Of a DNA stretch of 64,000 bases, positions 10,180 through 20,912 are shown in pieces. Both the position numbers and the translations under genes were made by a program. Within the stretch, counting starts at the first letter, position 1; each line of letters opens with the position of its first letter. This stretch comes from Adiantum capillus-veneris (lineage: Eukaryota; Streptophyta; Polypodiopsida; Polypodiales; Pteridaceae), in contig CM043953.1 of assembly GCA_014529385.2 (NCBI GenBank), positions 98,644,842 to 98,708,841 of the forward strand, given 5' to 3'. The notes under the pieces are model-generated. The model had not been told where the DNA came from. It was given only the letters and a program-made list of their open reading frames with translations, and did no database searches.

Positions 10180-11530
10180 TAGGTGCGGAGGGAGCGCATG
10201 TGTGCACAATCACGACGACAGCGGAGAGCAAGTTTCATTCTCGAAATCGTGTCCGCGCGCGCGCACTTTCAAGAGTGCAAACAGGGTTTCGACTTCGGCA
10301 TTGGCAAATTCAGCTTTCCGAGAGCGTTTCCAGTAGATGTCCTGGCATTTTACCCCCCTTTCAAAGCCATTCGAGCCATCAAAAACTTCATTCGAGCTAC
10401 GATTGAGGAGCTGTATTTTCAGCCCTCTTTTGGCAGTTTATGCTGCGTTTTTGGGTCGAAACGGAGGTTTTTTGGCATAGCTTTCACACCCGGACTCGGA
10501 TACATGTGATCCAGGAGTCTACCTTGGGGTTTTGGCACGCTCTGGACGCACTCGTCATATCAGAATTTTAAAATTCTGAACGCTGAATTTTTTGCAGCAG
10601 CAGTTGTTTATTGTGTGTCGAGGATTCCACACATGGTTTGCTCTCAGATGTGAGAGTGATTTTTGCTGCAAGTTTCCTCACAGGTGGGAGGATACGATGT
10701 ATGCCTTATGTGGTTTGATGCTCAGGGAGACTAATGTGATTGCATTTTGAGCTCGGCAATGTATGCCTCGAGCATGTTTTTTGGCAGTCACAGGTAGAGC
10801 AGATATTTGTGTACTAGATTTGCAGGTGTTTGCAATGATGTATGCAAAGTGTGGAGATTGGTGCATGCATTTGGAGTGCGGTTTGATGCGCTTTGGTTGC
10901 TCATGGTTTTGAGCATGCAGTCAGTTTGGTTACTGGTTTTGTGACCGTTTTACTGACGAAACTCTGGCGAAATTTTCCCAGGAGTTTTATGCGTATCATT
11001 TATGCGATCTAGGTAGAGATTGCGGGTTGCACTCAGCATTTGCATGCGGTGCTCTCTGCAGGTGGGAGATTTGTGCGTGTGTATGCATCAATACCGCACA
11101 TTGTGGGCTTGGTGATTCGCTCACGGTTTGACAGGCGTACAGTTATCTTGGCACACTCACAAGAGTGAATGTTGTGATGTATGCTTGTGTGGCTACGAGC
11201 TAGGTAGCCGGATTCGAGCACTAATAGCTTGAGGTTTTTCAGCAGGTTTCAGCTACAGGTTTACAAGTTTACATGCAGGTTTGAGGGCTTATTTGGGTGT
11301 TGAATTTTCAGCCATGGTTTCCTCTTTGCAGGTGTCCATGTATGACTCAGTTGTAGGCTGATCTGGGACACGTTTGTGACTTGTTTATGCAGCTGTTTAA
11401 GAGTTGAATTTTGGGGCTGATTTGTAGCCATATTTTACAGCCATATTTGCAGACTTTTGTTGATGCGATTCGAGCCAGTTTAGGGCTGATTTGGTTGACA
11501 TTTGCTACTCATTGTTGGTTGCTCTTTTGC
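10180..11530 (+). other. Leader of element G, no gene seen
   Basis: About 1.35 kb lies between the primer site and gag. It is rich in T and G (repeated GTTT, GCAGG, TTTGCAG) and includes a short CG-alternating stretch near 10255. No open frame here shows a recognisable domain. It is long for a copia leader, and the short repeated GCAGGTTT-type words suggest slippage expansion. Confidence 0.5.
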
Positions 11531-11538
11531 GAGCATTA

Positions 11539-12535
11539 TGGTTGATTTTTCATTTGACTTCCAACGTTATGGTCTAACACAGTTTGATGGTGCAGATTTT
11601 GTTGCTTGGAAGGAGCATATGCTTGTTGCATTGGCGGATTTGGGGCAGGATAAACCCTTGCGTGGTTTATCGGCGAAGCCCAAGTCTATGCATGATGATG
11701 ATTGGCAGGATCTTGATGAGTTAGCAATGTCTACGATTTGTTTGCATCTGGTTGAGTCTGTTTACTGGCAGGTCTCGAGGGAGACTACAACTCATGCTTT
11801 ATAGCAGAGTTTACATGCTATGTACGCGACATCCATGTCTACAGGGGAGTCTAGTCCCACTTCTATGTCCATGGGAGAGATTGGTCCCACACGCAAATCT
11901 CGACGGCATAGAGACTTGACATGTTGGAATTGTGGACATAGAGGGCACATTAGGCGTCGATGTTTCAGGCGTTTGAGACAACGGAGGCGACAGATGCGTG
12001 ATGCAGATTTGGGCATGACAGATGCTAGTGAGATCAGTACGGTGGTTACTGAGTATGCTTGTGACGGCGATGTCACATTTATATCTAGCTTGTCTTCAGA
12101 CGATCTTATGTCTACAGATTGCATATCGGATTGCACATTGTCTTCATATTGGTTACTAGATTCAGATGCTACTTTCCATGTCACGTCACATCGTGAGTGG
12201 TTTAGCACGTTTTCTAGTGGGAGACTTGGTTGTGTGCACATGGCTGATGGTGTTGTGTATGACATTGAGGGTGCAGGAGACGTATGTTTGTCCTTGTCCA
12301 GTGGTATGAGATTTACCTTGTGTCATGTGCGTTATGTGCCCGATCTGAGATGGGATTTGATCTCAGTCAGACAGTTACGGGATAGTGGATGTCGGGTATC
12401 GCTGCTTAAAGCGATCTTTTGTGATGCATTTGGGTTCGCTAGTGATTACGAGAGGTGCCAGGAGCGGTACGGGTTACCCATTGCATGTGGATCACGGGAG
12501 AGACGGTGTTGTCTCTGTGATCACGCAACCAGGTA
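11539..12535 (+). pseudogene. gag: gag-protease of element G
   Basis: A copia gag start is readable from about 11539 (FDGADFVAWKEHM, LAMSTICLHL) to a stop at 11802-11804. The frame then resumes with a zinc knuckle C-x2-C-x4-H-x4-C (CWNCGHRGHIRRRC, 11922-11963). The retropepsin (WLLDSDATFHVTSHREWFS) begins near 12149, with its partner VRYVPDLRWDLISVRQL downstream. The active-site triplet reads D-S-D-A instead of D-S-G-A, which would probably impair cleavage. The usual UBN2 middle part of gag is missing. The frame closes at 12536 in sequence with no domain. Confidence 0.82.
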
Positions 12536-12585
12536 GAGAGCGAGAGAGCAGGTGAGTCTCTTTTCCTTGTGGGTTGTAGGATGCT

Positions 12586-13392
12586 TTGCAAGGAGTGCAG
12601 AGTAGTGAGCTCGTTGTGCACACAGTTGGGGCACGACTTGAGCAGTCACACAGAGAGGTGACAGAGTCAGACATGCATGCTTTGCTAGTGACTGAGCAAA
12701 GCAAAGAGTTAGTTGTGCGAGATACTTCTATGCAAGATAGACAGGTAGAGCGGTCTTGCTCCAGTGAGTCACGACAAGAGGACGTTGTGCAAGAGTCTAT
12801 GCATACGAAGTTAGAGCATGAGAGCTCTAGTGAGTCACAGCAGATTGAGTGGTCATGTTTACAGTGGATGATTGCAGAGGAGGCTGAGATGTCAACGATT
12901 ATGCAGTCATTCCTTTCTATGCTCGACAGTGAGCATGGGGATATAGTTGTGCAGGATATGTCTTCCAGCAGACACCTAGAGCAGCTGGTTTGCTCTGAGG
13001 TTGCACGACAGGTTGATGCGTATTTTGCGGACAGTCAGGAGATGCATGTGGCTGACACGCCTTGTCAGTCAGAGATGCCTATTGCCGGGGATATATATGT
13101 TGATGCATGCTCCGTAGAGCTAGCAAGGCCCGCTAGCATTGCATCGGCATTCGGTGGTCTCATGTATGAGATGTTGATCTTGAGACCGGATATCGCAGCT
13201 GCAGTGGGAGCATTTGCAGTTGGGGTTGTCAGTCGTTTGTTGACTGATGATGGCATAGTGCACGAGGGAGATATGCAGGTATTGCATACATACTTGCAGT
13301 ACGTGTGCGGTACGTCTGGTGGTGTATGGACTTACACGGGAGCAGGACAACCGGATGCACACGATCACAGCCAGCCAGTGGGCATCGGTTGA
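12586..13392 (+). pseudogene. Residual pol tail of element G
   Basis: A 268-codon open frame. Most of it (to about residue 190) is low-complexity, rich in Ser, Glu, Gln and Val, and has no recognised domain. The end contains LRPDIAAAVGAFAVGVVSRLL and QVLHTYLQYVCGTSGGVWTY, the copia sequence linking RT to RNase H. Integrase and the catalytic RT motifs that should precede it are absent. The open state over 800 nt is notable for a deletion derivative but is compatible with chance given the low stop density of such repeats. PPT and 3' LTR follow directly. Confidence 0.65.
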
Positions 13393-13460
13393 GAGCGGTT
13401 TTCTCTCGCCTTTTGTAGTCTTTAGACTAGGTTCTCTTGCTTAAAGGCACAGTCGCCTTT

Positions 13461-13471
13461 AAGTGGGAGGT
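13461..13471 (+). other. Polypurine tract of element G
   Basis: AAGTGGGAGG lies immediately upstream of the 3' LTR. Confidence 0.7.
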
Positions 13472-13657
13472 TGTTGGGGTATAGGCGTCTGTGCCTTGCC
13501 CGACTGCCCAGAGTCTGGGCGCCCACTGACTTGTATACCTTATACATAGCATAAGTGTATAGGGGGCTGCTTACTCTTTGAGTCTCCCCACCCACATCGT
13601 GTGTGTCTCCTTCTCTCTCTCTCACTCTCCGTCTGAGGTGCTCCCCGATCCCCTTCA
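13472..13657 (+). repeat. 3' LTR of element G
   Basis: 186 bp, matching 9973-10164. It is followed by the CATTT target duplication at 13658-13662. Confidence 0.9.
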
Positions 13658-13973
13658 CATTTGGTGGACTGATTTTCAGGTAGCGTTTATACTTATCTTC
13701 TTTGACAATGAAAACATCTTTCAAACCCTTTTTGGTCATACATGCTACGCCTCCTTAGCCTCTATGTTGCTTTGCATTTTTGGCCCACATCAAAGAATGC
13801 ACATCGTATTTTTCAAATCCAAGAATTTGTTGCGCATCATGCTCCCATGTTACGACAAGAAGTATCACATTGGAGTCATTGGTAAGCTCATCAATGCCAA
13901 TTCCCACATTCCATGGATACCTGTTACAATTCCAAAAGCTTATTTGCAAGCGTGAGTTGGTCTCATCGATCAT
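13658..13973 (-). pseudogene. LINE ORF2, first part: start of EEP endonuclease
   Basis: Reading leftward from 13973: ISFWNCNRYPWNVGIGIDEL (active-site Asn), then TWEHDAQQILGFEKYDVHSL and KKGLKDVFIVKEDKYKRY. It is interrupted at 13662 by element G and continues at 9972. The catalytic Glu normally found in a L-x-E-T motif is replaced: the sequence reads LLVVTWEHD. The nuclease therefore looks inactive even ignoring the insertion. There is one frameshift near 13750. Confidence 0.8.
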
Positions 13974-13979
13974 GTGTCC

Positions 13980-14962
13980 CTATTTGTTGGGTGGACTTGC
14001 ATCCTCCTCAAGTGACTTTTCTTCTTGAGATGACACCTTAACCTTCTTGCTTCTTTCCTCATATGCTTTGCGACATACATTTTGTTGCATAAGAGTGCAA
14101 TCCTCATATACATTACAACCAGTTCCTTTGAGGTAGATCCAACTATTGTCAAGGATGATCTTTATCTTGACCTCATCAGCCATGGTACATACAATAGGTC
14201 TTTCTCCCGAGCGAGGGACTCCTTGTTTTCCAACTCGATGTGCACCATAAGCCATGATTCCAGACATGCCAAAGTATGTAGCAAAAAACTCTTCAATAGC
14301 AACCGCAAGAGATTGGGGCGTTTCCATGCTTTCCTCCTTGATTCCACAAATGACGATGTTCTTTGAGCGTTTTTTGTCATTCTTGCAATTCTTGAGTGTC
14401 CACATTCTCTACATTCTTTGCTTGGACAACGGCTTGCGTGATAGGAGATATAGAAACCACATTATCCTTACATATATCAGCCCATGATTTCGATGCATTT
14501 CTCATCTCACATACATCATTTCGTATCGTATCTATCATTTCCTCTTTCAACACATGGTCACTCTCAACTTTGCTCAAGCGCTCTTTCAATACATTCATGT
14601 CCACAAGAGAGTGCTTACATTCTTGAACTTCATTCTCAAGATGCATCAAGCGTGTTGTTTGCATTTCAAGGACCTTCTTGAGGTGCTCATTCTCCACAAC
14701 GAGAACTCTTAAAGTGCCATTCTCCATTGCAAGTGCGCGCAACTCTTCACCTTGCTTGTTGATGGTTTCTTGTAATGAGACCAAAGTAAGCCATGATCAT
14801 TTCTTCTGTTGTTGTAGACGATGTGGTTGGATTAGCATCCAAATTCCTTGGAGATTTTGCATCATTCTCCATGGCGAGTGTGGATTTTCCACCCTTGCGA
14901 GTTTTATCCGACATTGCCTCCAAGTTGGCAACAAAAACGCAAAGTTTTGACAATTTTTTCAA
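13980..14962 (-). pseudogene. LINE ORF1 (coiled coil and RNA-binding domain)
   Basis: Three overlapping frames read leftward. The first (14962-14747) is a basic N-terminus. The second (14784-14377) is a heptad-rich coiled coil with repeated Leu/Val spacing (ETINKQGEEL, VENEHLKKVLEMQT, LENEVQECKHSL). The third (14405-13980) is an RRM-like L1 ORF1 domain with NIVICGIKE, AHRVGK, RPIVCTMADEVK and a C-terminal SEDxT-QQ-x-R-like EDCTLMQQNVCRKAYEE. This order matches L1-type ORF1 proteins, which trimerise through the coil and bind RNA. Two frameshifts, near 14760 and 14390, break it. Confidence 0.8.
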
Positions 14963-15084
14963 CTATGAGATGTTGTTACAACAAAGCCTTCCATTGCTCA
15001 AAAAACTTATGTCTTTACATCAGTGCGCTTTGTGCTCTTTGATTGAGGCTATAGATCACTTAAATCGGAGTTCAAATGAGGGAG

Positions 15085-15088
<4 letters not shown>

Positions 15089-15148
<60 letters not shown>
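15089..15148. repeat. (GA)n microsatellite
   Basis: About 30 GA units, directly visible. Confidence 0.97.
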
Positions 15149-15152
<4 letters not shown>

Positions 15153-15928
15153 ATTATCACCCTCGGAGGTCAAATATGACCTATGGGACCAAGGTTACAT
15201 GTATGTAGAATGTGTATGACTGACGAGTGACTCTCGATGCTCCAAAATTGTGGTGATGAGAATCGCAATGGAGAGCCCACAGTGTGGTTGGGAGAGGAAA
15301 GTATGTAGGTCTATGTTATGGCTGAAAATGTGAGAGAAGCAAGTTCGAATGTGACCAAAAGTTGAGCACTCTAACTTGCAATGAGCATAATGTGCACAAT
15401 CAATTTGACTCTTCGCCATTGCCCCAACGCCCTGTGTCGCATCGAAGGAAATGGGAGCTAAGCCAAATGGTTGCGATAGTTCGTATCGTCGACAAGGGGA
15501 TAGGCTCAAGCATGTAAGTGTGAGTACAATTCCCTCTTTCAACGAAGAACATGGTTTTGTAGTTGGGGGCAATATGGGTGGTGTAATGTATGAAGCATGA
15601 CCCACCGGATTTCTCCCAAGCTGTAATACATTGGCGTTGTAGAAAAGCTTCATTCACTTGGGAGTCGATTGAAGCATCATGGAGAGAGAGAGAGATTTAA
15701 TGTTCGGAGAGGAAGACACGGATCCCCTTGCTAGTGCGAGTGCTAGCACCCATTGAAATTGAATGAGAGAGGAAGAGATAGTCTCAACTTGAAAAAACTA
15801 ACGCACTCGGATTAAATTTTCAATTGACTCACCCCTTCGCCTGCTCTATCGCTCTCCCAATCCACATCATGCAATTAAGACATTCCAAGTAATGACATCC
15901 ATGATAATAAGCCCACCAATAACTTTAT

Positions 15929-16001
<73 letters not shown>
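15929..16001. repeat. Compound (CA)n(GA)n microsatellite
   Basis: About six CA units run straight into about 29 GA units. Confidence 0.97.
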
Positions 16002-16003
<2 letters not shown>

Positions 16004-16398
16004 GGGAAGATAAAGAGTGTGGAAAACAAGATAGAAAGAGAAAGTAGGGGGAAGAGAAAGGTAAATAGAGAGATATGGACAGAGAGAGGGATTGAAGAGA
16101 CAAGAAATTGATACTAATAAAGTCCTCAACCACCATGGTTTTCTCCAAGATTTACTTGATGATAGGGTAACATATGGAGAGAGCTTCATTGCTAGCTTTG
16201 GGTGTGCCGATTTTCTATAAATATAGCTTAGGGTGTCACCTAAAATATATATGGATAGCCACTAAGGTCTAGAAAGCTCTACCAACAATGGCTTTCTCTT
16301 TGTCCTGCAAGGTGAGTTTGGTCTTGAGTAGTGCTAGCGACGAACCTTTGTTGCTTGATTGCCCTGTAAGATTTGCCATGGTCAACCAAAGATTATGG

Positions 16399-16757
16399 AG
16401 GTTGTAGTAACAGTGAGATACTTGCCATCATTTCCACTAAGGATGGCGACATTCAGACTCAGGTGAAAGATGCACAATGTCGTGAGGGCAGGAATGCATG
16501 AAAAAATCATGTTGGACACATCTTCACAAGTGCGGGGCGAGAGGTATGAAATAAATATTGCAAGTAGCCCAATGTGTACATGTGGTGACTTTGCAAAACG
16601 AGTGGCACAAAGCAAACCCTACATGGCCTGCAAGCATATTTACTTCTTCTTCCTTCGCTACTTTGGCTTGGATCTAAACCACAATATCTTGATCCATCAA
16701 AGCAAGCTAACAAATGAGGATCTACTTCGCGTGTTTAACTGTCATCGTACAATGTAA
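16399..16757 (+). pseudogene. SWIM-type zinc finger protein fragment
   Basis: From 16470 an open frame encodes PMCTCGDFAKRVAQSKPYMA followed by CKHIYFFFLRYFGLD. This gives C-x-C-x(n)-C-x-H, the SWIM zinc-finger signature, with the hydrophobic helix typical after it and then LTNEDLLRVF. SWIM domains occur in plant MULE transposases, in FAR1-type transcription factors and in ubiquitin-ligase-like proteins. The H-I-Y-F-F-F-L-R helix resembles the stand-alone or E3-linked plant SWIM proteins more than MULE ones. Just upstream (about 16399-16455) another frame reads VVVTVRYLPSFPLRMATFRL, possibly part of the same gene. No complete gene is visible. It may be one exon, a retro-fragment or a decayed copy. 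Confidence 0.55.
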
Positions 16758-18013
16758 AAAAGCATTGTAATTAAATTAGTTTGCTTACATCCCCTAGTGC
16801 CCATATGTAATTGTATGGCACAAACTGCAACAACTGATTTAATATTGTAATTTTTTTTTTTTGGAATTCATGATATGAAATGGTGGCTTGTGTCTTCTTG
16901 TCCTTCTCCTATGTTCGAAGCATAATTTTTCCCAATGCACATGTTACTTTGAATGTTCTACTGGATTGTGAAATAACAAAAAAAGCTTCCTCCAAAAAGC
17001 TCTCTCCACCTAGGCCCGAAAAGCTTTTTCCCTACAAACACTATACCACTGAAAGGCTTAGAAAAAACTCCCTTCAAAAGCTCTCTCCATTCCCATCCCC
17101 CCCCAGTGGGTTGTGAGCATAACATTAGCCATAATCATTGACAAGTATGGTCATGGATATGTAGGGTCAGATCTGTTTTTGCTAAATGCATGCACACTAG
17201 GTGCTATGGACACTAATATTTAGTAAAGACTGATTTGGAGCAGCACAGTGTACATTTATAACATTAGTAGATTCTAAAGCAGTTTGCACTATATGTGCAA
17301 TATCTCTAGGAGATTAATTGTTGATCTATCAATCATTAATAGAGATCATGGCTTCGTTTGGTGGGTGCTTGTAGATCAGTTGACTAAAGTTAACCAAGAT
17401 GGTTCTTTCTAACATTGTTGATTACTTAACAATGCTACAAGGAATTATGATCCCTGTTTACGAGGCATTTTGGAGGATTGTCCAAGCATATACGTTAGCA
17501 CCAAGAAATCCAATTGAAAATCTCTCTAGTTGGAATTTGTTTACCATGAGGCAAAGCATGTTTGCAACTAAGTTTAGTCTCTACATGTTTAAGTCTGGTT
17601 CTCAACCTTGAACACCAGTTATGGTGGGGTTGTCTACTTATGAAGAATGATAACAAGTCAAGGACGTATCCTTTGCTGATGAGTTATGTCAACCTGCTAC
17701 TTTCATGGAAAGTAAGAAGAGGTATTGTTTTAGACACCTCTTAGTTTTACTAACTCGTTTAGCATACTCTAATGAGTTATATAAATGGAGTTTACACATT
17801 ATGTTGGATATAGGTCAGCTTAAAAAAATGGTTGCAAAGGGACAACAATGTGGAAAATCAAGATGTTATTTCATCGAACCTCCTATTGAACTGTGTTACG
17901 GTCTGTTGGAAATCTAGATCCGTGAAGGATGCCATTGTGGAAAACATTAGTGCTTTTATGAAGATATCACCACTTTTGTTTTTGAGGATAATTGATTCTC
18001 CAAGGGGGAGTAA
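16758..18013. other. Unclassified sequence upstream of an LTR-like end
   Basis: Several short plus-strand frames (17399-18068) have no recognisable domain. The region ends with CTCCAAGGGGGAGTAA directly before TGTCAGG, which looks like a polypurine tract plus LTR start. The preceding kilobase may therefore be the decayed 3' interior of an LTR retrotransposon. Confidence 0.35.
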
Positions 18014-18322
18014 TGTCAGGCCTAGGGTAAGATCGGGCAGGCCAATGGCCAGGAGGGACATGCAATAAAGGGGTTCCTATGAATAGTAGGGCCACGGGCC
18101 TATATAGAGCATGGTTGGGTGGTTCTTTGCATGTGCAAGTCCCCTTTGGCCTTAGATCTACACTTGTTGCAAGTTTTTTTTGCTTAGAAAAGTTTGGCCA
18201 AATTGTTATAAGGCGCCCCCCACCAAACGCTTAATACAAAGCAAATTGCATAGGCCTTAAGAAGTTGTCCTACACACATTTTTTGAGGGTTGGTCTAATG
18301 CTCAAGGATTGAGCAAGGTAGG
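18001..18322 (+). mobile_element. Putative LTR start (H), interrupted by element C
   Basis: The purine tract CAAGGGGGAG at 18001-18010 is followed by a TG start at 18014 and a TATA box CTATATAGAG at 18100-18109, spaced as in a plant LTR. At 18322 element C begins, and GTAGG is repeated at 45185-45189, so the sequence resumes there. The far end of this LTR is not clear. Confidence 0.45.
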
Positions 18323-18892
18323 TGTGCGCGTATGTCGCACGTGTCAATGCAAGGAACTTGCCGATACACCGCGTGCGAGCCACAAATGGCTCCAAGCACA
18401 CAACAAGCCTAAACTAGTAAGCTCAAAGATGACGATGGTGTGTCACTCACCGCTCTACGCTTGCTTCGTGGAGGATTCCTCGCCACGAAGAAGAGGGAGC
18501 CGCCGCTACGCCGCGCTCAACCGCCTCGCCATCGTCGTGCCGCCGTAATGCTCGATTTCACTCTCTCTCTCTCTCTCTTTCACGCATACACACACACACA
18601 AGTAGATGAAGAAGAAGAAGATGGAGATGGAGAAAGAGCACTCTTCAATTGCACAAATGAGAGAATGAGTGAATTTTAGGTTTAGTTGACTATGAGCTCA
18701 CCCCATTCACACTTGGGTGCCCATGCTTAGCCAACTAATCCCTTGAATGTTCTAGTTAGAGTGCGCCTCTCATCGGCGATCACTCTTACCCTTTCCCTAT
18801 TGGACCAACAAGTCCGATACCTGACTCTACCAAGTAAATAATACAACGTCCGTCGTAGGTGAGATGATGTCCGTGAGCTGTGAGGGTTAACA
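18323..18892 (-). repeat. 3' LTR of element C
   Basis: 570 bp, reading TGTGCGCG...GGGTTAACA in plus-strand view. It matches the split 5' LTR at about 2-3 percent divergence by eye. The TATA-like stretch present in the 5' copy (TTTATATGAGC near 44981) is shortened here (GACTATGAGC). Confidence 0.92.
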
Positions 18893-18905
18893 TGCCCCCC
18901 TTCCT
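18893..18905 (-). other. 3' polypurine tract of element C
   Basis: The minus strand reads AGGAAGGGGGGCA immediately before the LTR. The same GGAAGGGGGG core occurs a second time at the end of pol (20894-20905). Confidence 0.85.
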
Positions 18906-19437
18906 GATGTAGATTCCGTCCTCGGAAGCTATTGAGTTAAAGCTCGTTTGCGAGGTGGAAGAGCATTTGAGATGAATGTCCTTAGCCTCCTTTAGTCACT
19001 GCAAAATCAAACAACATTGGCACAGTAATTGCATTCTCATAAGCAATTAAAAATCATATGCAATTGTAGGCAGACAATTTGATTGGTAACAGAATTTTAA
19101 ACCATTTGTCAGCAATAAACATTAAATTGCAATATAATCAAATGCATAAACAACTGTAAAGGTAAAAAATTAAGCAAGTCTGGGGTGGCTAATTTAACGA
19201 TCGAAAGGCACTAAAGATCGACTATTAATACCATGGGTAAGCTTCTTAATTTTCTCTAGTCAATTAAGTTGTTTAGTCGCGAGAGCCAAGTATTTTATGT
19301 TCGAGGGTTGACTAGAGGCTATACCTAGAAGACCTTGTAGTTAAGCTACGATAAAAGGAATTTCTCATGAAATCATCGCCTGACTGATTACCTTTTCTTT
19401 GACCCCCCAAAGTCTTTTCACAGTGATTCAATTTTGA

Positions 19438-19600
19438 TGTGTGTGCTTATTTTGTATGCCTTGGGTTTTTTGCTTTTTAAGGAAAAGCGCCCACACTGGG
19501 AACCTCTAGGGCTCTAGTACCATAGGCGATACATGTGAGTGAAGTACCCAATCAAGCTGAGATTTCTCTTCCAGCTTAAGATTTTACATTGTGGCACTTT
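19438..19600 (-). other. Conserved 3' noncoding block of element C
   Basis: This stretch contains CCCACACTGGGAACCTCTAG and GGCTCTAGTACCATAG (plus-strand view). It is about 90 percent identical by eye to element B (32459-32622) and to D (57890-58056), although B and C are unalignable on either side. No open frame is shared. It is a candidate cis-acting RNA element. Confidence 0.75.
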
Positions 19601-20265
19601 GATTTTTTATTTGTTCATTTTCAGCATTTAATGTTGTAAGTTTGGGGGGTCATATAACACTATTACACCTCCCCAGGCTCATCACACTAGTAAACTCCCT
19701 TTATAATACTTAAGCTAAAGGTCAATAGGGACTAAGCCCACTAGAAAGCCCTAGTACATTTCACACAATGCTGCCTAAATCGGATTAAAAACCTAAGTAA
19801 CCATTGATGATTAGGAAGGCATTCCCCATGGTATTAAGAGAAGATCTCTAACGCCTAGCCTGGTCAAACTAGCTTAGTCGGACTGCTTAATTTTTAAACC
19901 TAGACAAGTGATTATGACAAAAAATTACATTGAATTAAATGTTTGATACTAAGCAAATGCGATGGATATTATGCTACCAATCACAATCAAAGCAGACAAA
20001 CATGGATGCAAAAAAAGATAAGGGGCAATGCTAATGGATAAGAAACACCTGTTTGTGTTGATGGTCGCGCTTGATTTGAAGTGTGAACGAGAGAAAGATC
20101 CCATGAAGGTCCAAATCCTAACCACAGCAACACGTTCCTGTACACACTAAGAAACACAAAGAATACCTCTAGGAGGACATCAATGGGAAAAGGTACCAAC
20201 ACTTATTGAACACAACAAAAAACATAAGGAACCCTAACCTAATTATTTGCACTCCCCCTAGAGAG

Positions 20266-20688
20266 TCAAGGGAATAGGATATTGTAGAGATTTGGGGGAA
20301 ACCCTAAGGCTAAACCCCTATCCTCGTCGTCGAGATAAACAAAGTCATCATCCATGAGACCATATGTGCCATCTGTGTAGTCATGTAAATCTTCTTCTTC
20401 ATCATAGGTACCCATCTTTACTAAGAAGGTCACTAGACGCCTGTAGTCATCTTGGTCAAAAGGGTAGTCTTGTGCAATGGGAGATACACTCTCTACTAAG
20501 TATGGATCAGTCGTGGTTAAGAGACGTATCAGCCATTCTAACTCCTCAAAATTCCTCTCACATGCTATCGTACCTACCAAATCCCATTCACATGCAAGCA
20601 CCGGAAAGACCATGTGGAACATTTGTGAAAAGTAACGAGGGTACCTCTCACTCAAGGCAGGAGTGGATGACTCTAGCGTACTAGCCAT
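20266..20688 (-). CDS. Accessory ORF of element C (140 aa, acidic, unknown function)
   Basis: Starts at ATGGCTAGT (20688) and ends at 20266. Element B has the homologous ORF at exactly the same length, 140 codons. Conserved parts are a central ACERNFEELEWLIRL block and a C-terminus FVYLDDEDRGLALGFPP followed by LYNILFP. The C-terminal half is rich in Asp and Glu. No signal peptide, membrane segment, zinc finger or catalytic motif is visible, so it is not a standard env-like protein despite its env-like position 3' of pol. In the YLDDEDRGLALG stretch B and C differ at six bases, all synonymous. A CAG acceptor-like site lies two bases before the ATG, and a TATA-like TATATATAAAG lies about 115 nt upstream. 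Function unknown. Confidence 0.8.
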   Translation of the reverse strand: MASTLESSTPALSERYPRYFSQMFHMVFPVLACEWDLVGTIACERNFEELEWLIRLLTTTDPYLVESVSPIAQDYPFDQDDYRRLVTFLVKMGTYDEEEDLHDYTDGTYGLMDDDFVYLDDEDRGLALGFPPNLYNILFP

Positions 20689-20802
20689 ATCTGTGCACGC
20701 AAATAGATGATGGTTAGAGTGCAAATATTACAAGGGTCGTGTTCTTGCGCATAATGTGTTTTTATGATTTTGTGTTATGGCTCTTTCTTTTTAACTTAAG
20801 GC

Positions 20803-20812
20803 TTTATATATA
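20803..20812 (-). promoter_or_regulatory. TATA-like element upstream of the accessory ORF (C)
   Basis: The minus strand reads GGAATGTATATATAAAGCC. It is conserved in B (near 33768-33785) and D (57041-57056, GTACATATAAAGC). It lies between the internal polypurine tract and the accessory ORF. A role as an internal promoter is an inference. Confidence 0.45.
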
Positions 20813-20893
20813 CATTCCCTAAGGTTGGAGATTAAGAGGTCACAGAGGAAGGTTGAGGGGGAAGCAAGTGAATGATGGATGTCAGCAAACACT

Positions 20894-20905
20894 CCCCCCT
20901 TCCTT
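20894..20905 (-). other. Internal polypurine tract at the end of pol (C)
   Basis: The minus strand reads AAGGAAGGGGGGAGTGTTTG just after the pol stop. It is present in B and D as well. Its core equals that of the 3' polypurine tract. Confidence 0.65.
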
Positions 20906-20912
20906 GGGTAGA

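Larger units (their letters stand above)
9973..13657 (+). mobile_element. Deleted Ty1/copia LTR retrotransposon G (3.7 kb, non-autonomous)
   Basis: Flanking LTRs 9973-10164 and 13472-13657, starting TGTTGGGGTATAGG and ending CCCCTTCA, enclose a copia-like interior on the plus strand. The target duplication CATTT is perfect (9968-9972 and 13658-13662). The interior has gag, a zinc knuckle and protease. It then jumps to the end of RT: integrase and most of RT, including the catalytic motif, are missing. The LTRs differ at only a few positions plus a CT-repeat length change. Its insertion site is the endonuclease domain of the LINE. Confidence 0.9.
8690..14962 (-). mobile_element. L1-like LINE, 3'-truncated, interrupted by element G
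   Basis: On the minus strand, an ORF1-type region (14962-13980) is followed by the endonuclease domain and the first residues of the RT domain of ORF2 (13973-13658, then 9972-8690). The remainder of ORF2 and any poly-A tail are missing, cut off at the F3 boundary. Copia element G is inserted in the endonuclease domain with duplication CATTT. The clade assignment (plant L1-like) rests on the ORF1 RNA-binding domain and the EEP nuclease order. Confidence 0.82.
15000..16398. other. Intergenic sequence with two GA-rich microsatellites
   Basis: No domain-bearing frame was found. Open frames at 15195-15657 (minus) and 15867-16189 (minus) are driven by low complexity or have no recognisable motifs. 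The sequence may include decayed 5' UTR of the LINE near 15000-15200. Confidence 0.4.

Noticed and set aside
15867-16189. Overlapping minus-strand frames with long Leu-Ser repeats
   Set aside because: They are translations of the GA microsatellite and have no independent support.
17399-18068. hAT-type transposase fragment
   Set aside because: One phrase resembled the family, but no conserved hAT motif could be read in order. Left as unclassified.
18309-18679. Frames of about 80 codons inside the C, B and D LTRs
   Set aside because: They recur because the LTR recurs, start at arbitrary positions, and show no domain.
20266-20688. Accessory ORF as an env-like glycoprotein
   Set aside because: No signal peptide, no transmembrane segment, no Cys-rich or glycosylation-rich ectodomain, and only 140 residues.
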